Assembly: GCF_947500045.1 (NCBI RefSeq)
Contig: NZ_CANMQQ010000010.1
Coordinates: 112,656 to 176,655 of the forward strand
Length of the DNA stretch: 64,000 nt
Direction of reading: 5' to 3'
Source of the DNA: an uncultured Ruegeria sp.
Lineage (GTDB): Bacteria > Pseudomonadota > Alphaproteobacteria > Rhodobacterales > Rhodobacteraceae
Below, piece by piece: positions 44,807-51,427 of the stretch (position 1 is the stretch's first letter; each line of letters begins with the position of its first letter). Under the pieces are notes generated by a model, which searched no databases, was not told the DNA's origin, and saw only the letters and a program-made list of their open reading frames with translations. Position numbers and translations under genes: made by a program.

Positions 44807-44826
44807 GCGAAAAGGACCCTTTTTGC
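44807..44826. terminator. Probable bidirectional terminator
   Basis: CGAAAAGG-AC-CCTTTTTG is a short stem with A-rich and T-rich arms, 44 bases after the TauE/SafE stop and before the convergent luxR gene. The T-run lies in the arm itself, so it is weaker than a classic terminator. Confidence 0.4.
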
Positions 44827-44885
44827 GGCACCGATAGCTATTCGCGCAACATATTGATTTTCTGAATACGGGACTGCCGCAAAAA
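44820..44885. repeat. 11-bp inverted repeat, 44-base spacer
   Basis: TTTTTGCGGCA at 44820-44830 is mirrored exactly by TGCCGCAAAAA at 44875-44885. It lies between the metabolic region and the plasmid-type region. It could be a large termination structure for the convergent units, or the ends of a tiny degenerate element; no target duplication is evident. Confidence 0.5.
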
Positions 44886-44994
44886 CGCTGTGCAAAACAC
44901 TTTCGCAAAAATCGAAATGATCGGCGTAAGCGAAATTATGTGAACTTGCACCTGCCAAAGTTGTTACAAATCGAGCGGTGCATGTTGGCCGAAT

Positions 44995-45948
44995 TCAGAG
45001 ATGCCTGATCCACAGGCATTGATCCCGGTTGAGCCCAAGTTCTTCAAGGGTCCTTTCAGCATCTAAATTGAAGTCGTTGGCAACTTCTTGGACCTGAACC
45101 GCCTGAAAGCTATCCAGATTCCGCACCGTTCGACCATCTTCGAAGGTGATCACCTCGTGTGATCGGCCAGACCAACGCACGATCCCGCCGCAAAGGGTCT
45201 GTCCTTCAGCATCCGCAAGTTCGGCGACCGGGTCGGCAAAGAAATCGGTCCATTTAAGAATACCTGTGCTGACAGCTCTCGCCACTGCTTGTTCCGTTGT
45301 CCGGCACTTGAGTTTTGTGACGATCGAAGACGTCAAAGCATGCACCATTCTGGAGGAGAGCCCCGTCTGGCCAGCAACTACGGATGGGATCAATCCCGAT
45401 GCGAGCATTTTCAGCACATCCATCTCCTGGTCAGATAGAGCGTCCGTGGGAAAGTTGAAGACCGTATCAATTACATCGAGCGCAAGCAGGTGCAGGACCT
45501 GAGCCTCATGGCGCAGGGCAGGGAGCATCTTTGCTACCAAGGCGTCCCAATCTGCACGGGTTAGATTGGACGTAACCGTAAAGACGCCGCGCTCACCAAA
45601 CGGGTTGATAACCGGAATCGACAGTCCGTTCTGTCCAACACCAAATTTTCTGGCGGCATCAAATAGCGGTGCGTGTTCACGCTGATCATCAAACACAGCC
45701 CAATCGATTGGTGCGATCATTGTGGCGCCAAACCGAATGAGGGGATCGGCCAGAACCAGATCGTTGTCGACGTAATACCTGACCCATTCGGCCGGGAAGG
45801 TGGTGCATCCGTGAACAACGTTATGATGCTTGTCGATGTGGGCGTAGGAGGCATTCTCCAATCCAAACCTTTGACAAATCTCCTGGAGGCGCGCCTCCCC
45901 GGTTTGCCGAAAATCCAGTTCAGAATTGCCAATATCCGCGATTTTCAT
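44995..45948 (-). CDS. LuxR-type regulator with C-terminal extension
   Basis: A 317-residue quorum-sensing-type regulator. The autoinducer domain (about 10-165) keeps the six residues seen across AHL receptors: W and Y in AEWVRYYVDNDL, D and P in VLADPLIRFG, W in IAPIDW and G in GLSIPVINPFG. The GerE HTH follows near 185-245 (LSDQEMDVLKMLASGLIPSVVAGQTGL). About 75 further residues (DFFADPVAELADAEG onward) extend past the usual end and are unassigned. GAAGGA precedes ATG 45948. It is downstream of repC on the same strand; no luxI-type synthase is in the window. Control of replication or transfer is inferred. Confidence 0.8.
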   Translation of the reverse strand: MKIADIGNSELDFRQTGEARLQEICQRFGLENASYAHIDKHHNVVHGCTTFPAEWVRYYVDNDLVLADPLIRFGATMIAPIDWAVFDDQREHAPLFDAARKFGVGQNGLSIPVINPFGERGVFTVTSNLTRADWDALVAKMLPALRHEAQVLHLLALDVIDTVFNFPTDALSDQEMDVLKMLASGLIPSVVAGQTGLSSRMVHALTSSIVTKLKCRTTEQAVARAVSTGILKWTDFFADPVAELADAEGQTLCGGIVRWSGRSHEVITFEDGRTVRNLDSFQAVQVQEVANDFNLDAERTLEELGLNRDQCLWIRHL

Positions 45949-46013
45949 AGACCGTCCTTCTGTTCCGCGTTGCCGTCGAAGTCGCATAGCAACCTAAAGC
46001 TGAACGAACTACT

Positions 46014-46025
46014 CGGGAATTCCCG
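46014..46025. promoter_or_regulatory. 12-bp palindrome upstream of luxR
   Basis: CGGGAATTCCCG is a perfect palindrome 66 bases upstream of the luxR start, with CTA/TAG flanks. LuxR-type proteins bind 18-20 bp dyads, so it may be a lux-type box for autoregulation. Confidence 0.35.
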
Positions 46026-46049
46026 TAGCCAATCGCAGATTTGAATACA

Positions 46050-46076
46050 GCTCTGTTCTGGAGACGGAAACAGAGC
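46050..46076 (-). repeat. Stem-loop between repC and luxR
   Basis: GCTCTGTT and AACAGAGC make an 8-bp stem with an 11-base loop in the 207-base repC-luxR gap. It has no T-run. It may reduce read-through from repC into luxR or be part of the luxR leader. Confidence 0.4.
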
Positions 46077-46155
46077 GGAAACTTGCTGATGAGACACGTG
46101 AATTTGAGAAGCCGGCGACGTACGCACCTCCAAACCAATAGAAGTTCCCACGGTC

Positions 46156-47424
46156 CTAACGAAGCCCATCTTCCTCCTCCCGGGCTCTTCGCGCCAACAG
46201 CCCCATGAAACTGGAAATCATGTTCAGTTCACCTCGTTCATCGGCCTTAACCATGCCCCGGAGATATCCTCCCGGATTAACCACCGGCGGCAGTTTCGGG
46301 TCACTCAGCCTCGCATCCGTGATCACTCCAGCCAGGATCGCTCCCATGACGGTCAGACGATCAATCGCCGCGTGCCAGGCGGAGATATTGGTGCCGATCT
46401 CTGAAAGCCGGGACCAAACGCCAGTCTCAATCGCAAAGAGGGTAGGGGCGAAGGTCTGGGCGCCGCCTCCAGCGATGTCGATATGCATACGAAGCTCGGG
46501 AGATGCCAGGTCATACAGGATGCGATTATTCACCCGAGGCAGTTTTTGGGACTTGTGTGGCACCATGTCCGTCGGATGATTGCTTTCTAAGCAATGCGCA
46601 GGGCCGTCAGGCCCGGAGCCCGAAAAATCTGGTTCCGAGGCTTTAGCCGAGGGCATTGAAATCTCGCCATCGGCGTTACAGGACAGAATAGTTTCTTCAA
46701 TTTGATCTTGTATATGGCACCCGAAACTGGCTTCGGGTCTACCGGAAATTTCACCACCTTTTGCGACATGCCCTTCGATCCTTTTCCAAAGGTCATGAGC
46801 TGCCTGAACATGTGCCCTGAGCTCATCCAACAACAGGTATTTCAGCTTGTCAGCACGCGGCCAGGATCCAAACTCATCCATCATGTCACCGGCGCCGTCA
46901 GGAGGGCAGGGGAGTGAATGAAGCACCAACAGACTGTGTTTCACATATCGATAAAGCCGTGATCGATCACCACGCAGCTCATCATGTTCTTTCTTTTCGG
47001 CCTTGCTTCGCACCTCCGCGTCGAGCATTTCGGATATGAGGTCCAGGGCAGGGGTCAGGAATAGACCAAGCCCCTTGCGCTTGCATCGCGCGCCATTTGC
47101 CCCAAGCCTGCGTTCGATCAGGCCAATGGATTCCAGTTCCCGTTCATGGTTGTGAATGGTCCGATCTGTCACGCCACGCCCGGCGATCAGCGTTTCCTGA
47201 CGGGCGTAGCAAAAGGGTTCCTGGGACGGGTCGCAAAACGCGCAGGGTGAAATCATGTCGATGATGATTTCAAAGGTGCGAATACACTGAGCCGATGCAC
47301 CTCTGATCTGGGCGTAGCACACGCAAAGCTGTCGAAACCTGTCTCGGTTCCAGCCCTCGGGAAGACCGTTGTGGAAGCGTGAATTTTCGCGGTGATGGGC
47401 GGATGCGATCTGCCGAAAGCTCAT
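46156..47424 (-). CDS. repC: RepC-type plasmid replication initiator, without repAB
   Basis: A 422-residue initiator of the RepC family from repABC plasmids. The N-terminal winged-helix part reads FRQLCVCYAQIRGASAQC, with YARQETLIAGRGVTDRTIHNHERELESIGLI near residue 75. The C-terminal domain has NNRILYDLASPELRMHI, ISAWHAAIDRLTVMG and the hallmark VVNPGGYLRGMVKADERGELNM. RepC binds an origin inside its own gene; an AT-rich stretch and the dyad ACCCGAA/TTCGGGT at 46719-46738 are possible origin parts. ATG 47424 is chosen from the family start FRQIASAHH. repA and repB, normally just upstream, are absent: a different gene lies there. Confidence 0.85.
   Translation of the reverse strand: MSFRQIASAHHRENSRFHNGLPEGWNRDRFRQLCVCYAQIRGASAQCIRTFEIIIDMISPCAFCDPSQEPFCYARQETLIAGRGVTDRTIHNHERELESIGLIERRLGANGARCKRKGLGLFLTPALDLISEMLDAEVRSKAEKKEHDELRGDRSRLYRYVKHSLLVLHSLPCPPDGAGDMMDEFGSWPRADKLKYLLLDELRAHVQAAHDLWKRIEGHVAKGGEISGRPEASFGCHIQDQIEETILSCNADGEISMPSAKASEPDFSGSGPDGPAHCLESNHPTDMVPHKSQKLPRVNNRILYDLASPELRMHIDIAGGGAQTFAPTLFAIETGVWSRLSEIGTNISAWHAAIDRLTVMGAILAGVITDARLSDPKLPPVVNPGGYLRGMVKADERGELNMISSFMGLLARRAREEEDGLR
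46719..46738. other. Dyad in repC beside an AT-rich stretch, possible origin part
   Basis: ACCCGAA-N6-TTCGGGT is a perfect 7-bp dyad directly after an AT-rich run (about 46681-46717) in the middle of repC. In repABC plasmids the origin lies in an AT-rich part of repC. This is suggestive only. Confidence 0.25.
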
Positions 47425-47591
47425 TGTATTGGCTTCCCTTGGCAAAGGTCAGTATTGGCATCGCGGCTTCGTGGGGCAGGGTATTCGAAATAGTTCAACG
47501 GTCTCATGGTCTGCTTCTCATTGGGGAAGCAAGGCGGCTCGAACCTCAGCGAAAAGACACAGAAAAACCGTTCGCACAAATGCGTTTATCC

Positions 47592-47620
47592 TTGTCAGAA
47601 TTTTGGGAGTTTCCTATAAA
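47592..47620 (+). promoter_or_regulatory. Promoter of the counter-transcribed RNA
   Basis: TTGTCA, exactly 17 bases, then TATAAA: a good sigma-70 pattern reading against repC. Start would be near 47627, about 56 bases before the end of a strong terminator. Confidence 0.6.
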
Positions 47621-47626
47621 TCAGGT

Positions 47627-47682
47627 GATCAAACTTGACTTAAGAAGATCCCCGCTGAGGCCCCGCCTTGCGGGGGTTTTTT
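47627..47682 (+). ncRNA. Likely counter-transcribed RNA of repC (incA-type)
   Basis: A short transcript of about 56 bases is predicted from a sigma-70-like promoter at 47592-47620 and the terminator at 47661-47682. It is antisense to the repC leader, 200 bases upstream of the repC start. repABC plasmids encode a 55-60 base antisense RNA at this place and orientation, which holds down repC expression and sets copy number and incompatibility. Size, direction, promoter and terminator all agree. The exact ends are predictions. Confidence 0.65.
47661..47682 (+). terminator. Intrinsic terminator of the antisense RNA
   Basis: CCCCGC-CTT-GCGGGG followed by GTTTTTT is a strong intrinsic terminator. 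No protein gene on this strand ends before it, which supports the small RNA reading. Confidence 0.8.
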
Positions 47683-47792
47683 GTTTTGGGGCTAGGTTTT
47701 TCCTTTGGGCCAAACGGCCTGGTTTCCAACCGTGGCTGGCAAATTCACTGACATTTGCAGGAGAAACGCGTCCTCCTGCCGAGCCAACCACG

Positions 47793-48515
47793 TCAGTATT
47801 TGACGAGCTCGTAGTCGCTAAACCCAAATGTATCTGTCCACTCGACACCAACGCCGCGGAAATAGCTGGGAGGTTCGCAACGATTGCCGAGTGGCAGCCA
47901 GGCTGGGATTGGCGCAGGAGCGCGATCTGACCATTGAAAGCTCGTATTGTCGTCGTAGGTGCCAACCACAAGATCAAGCGAACGCTCGCAGTCGCCCTCT
48001 CGCGAACGACGGCGAAAGCTGTAATGGCGCACATCCCAAACTCTGATGGACCTGACAACGTCGAAATCGGGTGAGGAAAGATCGACGCTGATCGGTGTGG
48101 CTTGAAAGCTATCGCCGGAGTGGCCATGAAATGGCTGGATCTCTTCTGTTAAGATCGCAGCATCTACCAGCAATGGCTCTGTCGTATCGTCAGATGGAAG
48201 CTCTGGAATAGGGCTGGCACTGTTGCGCTTGATGGCTTCCAGCCTTTCCGTGGGGCTCAAGCCTGAGAAGCTCTCTGAAGCGTTCATTGGACAGCGCCAC
48301 AGTTGCAGCGGCGGTTCGACCGGGTAGGGTGTGATGCGCCGAATGAACTCCGCCTTGGCAGCGACGCAATCAGGCGAACCTGGCCAACCTCCGGCGAGGC
48401 AAAGGAATATGGCACAGTCAATTGGATAGGCACTGGCCTGCGTGGCCGGCAGTGCAGCGAGTGCAATTGCAAGGGCCTTTGCGCGAGTTCGATTTCCGGA
48501 TTTTGAGTGTTTCAA
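47793..48515 (-). CDS. Exported protein of unknown function, T4SS-plasmid type
   Basis: A 240-residue exported protein. A TTG start at 48515 is chosen because AGGAG stands eight bases before it; the peptide then opens with a basic region and a hydrophobic signal (AKALAIALAALPATQASA). The mature start YPIDCAIFLCLAGGWPGSP and the segment IRRITPYPVEPPLQLWRCPM are patterns I associate with conserved proteins of alphaproteobacterial conjugative plasmids, with four or more cysteines for disulfides. The C-terminal half (VVRSIRVWDVRHYSFRRRS) is of no known family. It stands where repB would be in a repABC operon. Function unknown. Confidence 0.65.
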   Translation of the reverse strand: MKHSKSGNRTRAKALAIALAALPATQASAYPIDCAIFLCLAGGWPGSPDCVAAKAEFIRRITPYPVEPPLQLWRCPMNASESFSGLSPTERLEAIKRNSASPIPELPSDDTTEPLLVDAAILTEEIQPFHGHSGDSFQATPISVDLSSPDFDVVRSIRVWDVRHYSFRRRSREGDCERSLDLVVGTYDDNTSFQWSDRAPAPIPAWLPLGNRCEPPSYFRGVGVEWTDTFGFSDYELVKY

Positions 48516-48670
48516 GATGGTCTCTCCTGCTTGCGAATCGCCTAAGCAATATCCGGCCAATATATTTCTGACAATCCAATATCGTATATCGGCGTACTTT
48601 CTTATATTGACGTAGATTGTGTTTTAGTCCACAACTTTTGGATGTAGAAGACGGCCCATAGGGGGTCGTC

Positions 48671-49027
48671 ATGGCGGACAACAAGAGACAATACACTGTG
48701 GTAACCATCGAGATGGTCCGGGGCCTGAAAGAAGATCAGGTTCCCTTTACATGCCGCTACGAATTTATCGGACTCGCTTCCCTTGGACGACCTAAGTACC
48801 ACTGCATTTACAGCTCGCCGAACTATGTCGGAGCCTTGTGCAAGTCGAAGATCTCTCGAGCGGGCGCTGAGCCCAGAGAGTTCGATCTTTGGCCGGGGCT
48901 TTTTAAGCATCACCAGGAATTTGGCGACGGGCGCATTCTCTGCGTCAAATCAGACTACACGATCGAGTCGATCACTCCCGAAGGTCTCGAAGCAGCTCAG
49001 GCCCTGGACGCGAAATCCAAAACCTGA
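48671..49027 (+). CDS. Hypothetical small protein
   Basis: A 118-residue cytoplasmic protein of no family I recognise. It has a strand-rich start (KRQYTVVTIEMVRGLKED), three cysteines (TCRYEF, YHCIYSS, LCKSK) and ends with a helix. AGGGGG lies upstream of the ATG. It diverges from the exported-protein gene across an AT-rich 155-base promoter region and is 48 bases before the nuclease gene on the same strand, so the two are probably co-transcribed. Its codon pattern and ribosome site make a real gene likely. Confidence 0.55.
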   Translation: MADNKRQYTVVTIEMVRGLKEDQVPFTCRYEFIGLASLGRPKYHCIYSSPNYVGALCKSKISRAGAEPREFDLWPGLFKHHQEFGDGRILCVKSDYTIESITPEGLEAAQALDAKSKT

Positions 49028-49075
49028 TCGGTCACGTTCGAGAACCCGGCTCATCAAAATACTGGGGCAGAGCAC

Positions 49076-49489
49076 ATGAAACGGCTCTTGTTTCTCAGCG
49101 CTACACTCGCGTCCTTGTTCTTTGTTGCGGTTTGGATTGAACCATCAAAACAAACAAAGACCCTGAGCGCATCCGAGGTGATTGCCGTTGATGGTGACAC
49201 GATCGACCACGGCGACGACCGCTACCGGCTTGTTGGCTTCGATACGCCTGAGACCTACCGGCCGCAGTGCCGTGCGGAAAAGACTCTGGGATTGGAAGCG
49301 AAAGCAAGGCTGACAGAGCTCATCCAGTCGGCGGACCAGATAGAGCTGGTCATCCAACCAGATCTGGACGTGCATGACCGCTTCCTGGCGGTTGGGCGTG
49401 TGGCTAGGCAGGACGTCGGGGCCATCCTGATTTCCGAGGGTCTCGCCCGACCATACAACGGTGGTAAACGCCAGTCCTGGTGCGGCTGA
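49076..49489 (+). CDS. Thermonuclease-like (SNase) exported nuclease
   Basis: A 137-residue protein with a signal or membrane anchor (RLLFLSATLASLFFVAVWI) and a staphylococcal nuclease-like domain. VIAVDGDTIDHGDDRYRLVGFDTPETYRPQC holds the metal-binding aspartate and catalytic arginine and glutamate region; the second arginine region is near VHDRFLAVGRVARQDVG. Such small nucleases are frequent on conjugative plasmids, where a role in DNA processing or entry exclusion has been suggested but not settled. It precedes the virB locus by about 540 bases. Length is near the domain minimum. Confidence 0.78.
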   Translation: MKRLLFLSATLASLFFVAVWIEPSKQTKTLSASEVIAVDGDTIDHGDDRYRLVGFDTPETYRPQCRAEKTLGLEAKARLTELIQSADQIELVIQPDLDVHDRFLAVGRVARQDVGAILISEGLARPYNGGKRQSWCG

Positions 49490-50006
49490 AGGAAAGGATC
49501 AAACAACGATTTAGTGACAACAGAACGAAACCACTGAGCAATAAGCGGTCCTGTCGATTGCGCCAACAACCGACAGGACAAGAAACGCCCCAAATCCATC
49601 CGGGCATTCCTCCAACATCAAGAGAGAACTGTACTATGGTAAAAACAGTAGTCCTAGATGCCGATCCTAGATCGGACAGCACCGCGCCAGAGTCAATGGG
49701 TGCGACCCTGAACAACGTGTCTGAGCTTGCGGCGGCACAGCACTGACCGCGACAGCGCCGAGCAGAACATCCCCGACACTTTGGTCAGACCTTCCGGCTG
49801 ATTGATCCAAGCTGACCGCTGGCTGTCTACGAAGCCCGCGAAGGGCTCAGTGCTGTGTCCCTGCACCCTATTTCCTGCTGCTCAGATGATCTGATATCGA
49901 ACCCCCATAATAGTAATTATGTAAAAACTACTGACCTATTTAGAAGAACGGAAAGGTGATCTCCTTGGCCTTCGAATCTTGGCTGAACTACATAACAACG
50001 AGTGAT
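49490..50006. other. Spacer between nuclease and parS/virB1
   Basis: About 520 bases with no convincing gene. A 36-codon frame at 49636-49746 starts with ATG but has a poor ribosome site and no family. The last 130 bases are AT-rich and probably hold the promoter of the virB operon. Confidence 0.4.
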
Positions 50007-50022
50007 GTTCTCCGCGGAGAAC
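50007..50022. other. parS: parS-like centromere site of the repABC type
   Basis: GTTCTCCGCGGAGAAC is a perfect 16-bp palindrome that fits the repABC partition-site consensus GTTNNCNGCNGNNAAC at every fixed position. RepB of such plasmids binds it for segregation. It lies 2.6 kb from repC and just ahead of virB1, not inside a repABC operon. A transcription operator for the virB operon is the other possibility. Confidence 0.6.
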
Positions 50023-50057
50023 TCTCTTCGATGCATGTGGTGCTACACCGAAGAGAG
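50022..50057. repeat. 9-bp inverted repeat abutting the parS-like site
   Basis: CTCTCTTCG and CGAAGAGAG flank an 18-base loop. The loop contains the ATG at 50031 assigned as the virB1 start. The left arm shares its first base with the parS-like palindrome, and GAGAAC recurs after the right arm. It may regulate virB1 translation or belong to a transfer origin. Confidence 0.5.
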
Positions 50058-50852
50058 AACGTGGTGAGCTCCAGATGGGGCTGTACCCACCACCTATCCG
50101 ACTCCGCCAATCAAAGCGAAGCGGCACCATCAAAACTACCCAAGCCAATCTGTTCAAAACAACGCGAAATCAACTCCGATCACGGGTTTGTTAACCAACT
50201 CCTTTGGACGCTTTTCAGTCGCTCCACCTCGGTTCTCTTGCTGTGGTTTGCAGCGACAAACCCCGCTGTTGCCCAGGTCATCGAGTACGAACCCGATGGG
50301 AGCGTGTTCCTGAACGGTGCGCGGGCAGAAATCGTTGATGGCGTGGTGAAACCAATCCAGATGCGGGAATACGAGCTAGACGAACAGCCGCAACCGCTCA
50401 AAGCGAAGCGCACGACAAAGATCGAGATTGCGGGAAAAGCACCGCGGCCTCGCAAAGCCTCTGGTGGCTGGTCGCAGGAGCGGATCGTCAAAGAAATCCA
50501 CGCAGCGGCAAAACGGCACGACATTCCGGCCGAGCTGTTCATGGCTTTGGTCTGGCAAGAAAGCCGGTATCGGGCTGATGCCCTGTCGCCCAAGGGTGCC
50601 ATCGGTTTCGCGCAGCTCATGCCGGGAACGGCAAAAGACCTGGGCGTGAACCCAAAGAACCCTGCAGAAAATCTCGACGGTGGCGCTCGCTATTTGGCAG
50701 CGCAGTACCGTGAGTTTGGAGACTGGAAACTGGCGCTTGCCGCCTACAACGCCGGTCCCCATCGCGTCGCCCAGTATGGCGGCATCCCCCCGTTCACCGA
50801 AACCCGCGACTACGTGCGGATCATCCTCAGCAAAGTGAGTAAGGAACTATGA
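50031..50852 (+). CDS. virB1: VirB1-like lytic transglycosylase
   Basis: A lytic transglycosylase that opens peptidoglycan for the secretion channel; 273 residues from ATG 50031. The catalytic glutamate is in [25 protein letters not shown], near residue 177, and [20 protein letters not shown] closes the domain. A hydrophobic export segment ([16 protein letters not shown]) ends near residue 82, leaving an unusually long N-terminal tail, so the true start may be later, or at the GTG 49956 upstream. No start is well supported. The stop overlaps virB2 (ATGA). Confidence 0.85.
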   Translation: MHVVLHRRENVVSSRWGCTHHLSDSANQSEAAPSKLPKPICSKQREINSDHGFVNQLLWTLFSRSTSVLLLWFAATNPAVAQVIEYEPDGSVFLNGARAEIVDGVVKPIQMREYELDEQPQPLKAKRTTKIEIAGKAPRPRKASGGWSQERIVKEIHAAAKRHDIPAELFMALVWQESRYRADALSPKGAIGFAQLMPGTAKDLGVNPKNPAENLDGGARYLAAQYREFGDWKLALAAYNAGPHRVAQYGGIPPFTETRDYVRIILSKVSKEL

Positions 50853-51145
50853 AAAGACCCCCCATGAAACGGCACCACTTCATCCAACAAGTGGCGTTCT
50901 TTGCGCTGACAATGACCATCGTCAGCGCAGCACCGGCCTCCGCTGGCTGGCTGCAGGATGCCATTGGCGATTTCATCAACGAGACACTGGCCGACTCGAA
51001 GGTCGTAGGCGTGAGCCTTGCAGCGGTTGGCTTCATCTGGGGCTGTCTGGCCTACGTGTTCGGCTGGGGTTCGCTGAAAGGCCCCGTGATCGCAATCGTC
51101 GTCGGTGCTGTCATCGGCCTGGCTGATACGTTCATCGGAGCCTGA
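50849..51145 (+). CDS. virB2: VirB2-like major pilin
   Basis: A 98-residue pilin precursor. A long signal region ([22 protein letters not shown]) is followed by a mature piece with two hydrophobic helices ([21 protein letters not shown] and [19 protein letters not shown]), the TrbC/VirB2 layout. AAGGA precedes the ATG, which overlaps the virB1 stop. Place between virB1 and virB3 confirms the identity, since pilins diverge fast. Confidence 0.82.
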   Translation: MKRPPMKRHHFIQQVAFFALTMTIVSAAPASAGWLQDAIGDFINETLADSKVVGVSLAAVGFIWGCLAYVFGWGSLKGPVIAIVVGAVIGLADTFIGA

Positions 51146-51148
51146 TTG

Positions 51149-51427
51149 ATGCCGCGCCGCAATACGGTCTTTCGCGGGTTGAGCCGCCCGGCAGAATGGG
51201 GCGGCCTTCCCGTGATCTATCTGCTGGGGATCCTGGGGATGACCATGCTTGCGTTCTTCATGTTCGGGATAGCGCCAGCAATCATTGCTGGCTTTGTTTT
51301 CTATACCGGGCTGCGCCTCTTTTACGAATGGGAACCGGCATTCTTCCGCATCCTGTCCGTGACGCTCTCCAAGACACCACGCACCAAAAACCGTCAGCAC
51401 CACGGGGGAGATTTCTATAGTGCCTAA
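51149..51427 (+). CDS. virB3: VirB3-like inner-membrane protein
   Basis: A 92-residue membrane protein with FRGLSRPAEWGGLPVIYLLGI at the start, the usual VirB3 'RPxxxxGVP' type opening, and two close membrane helices. It links the pilus base to the VirB4 ATPase. ATG 51149 is chosen over a TTG one codon earlier. Its end overlaps the GTG start of virB4 by eight bases. Confidence 0.82.
   Translation: MPRRNTVFRGLSRPAEWGGLPVIYLLGILGMTMLAFFMFGIAPAIIAGFVFYTGLRLFYEWEPAFFRILSVTLSKTPRTKNRQHHGGDFYSA

Noticed and set aside
49636..49746. 36-codon frame between nuclease and virB1
   Set aside because: The ribosome site is poor and nothing in the product is familiar; kept only as part of the spacer description.
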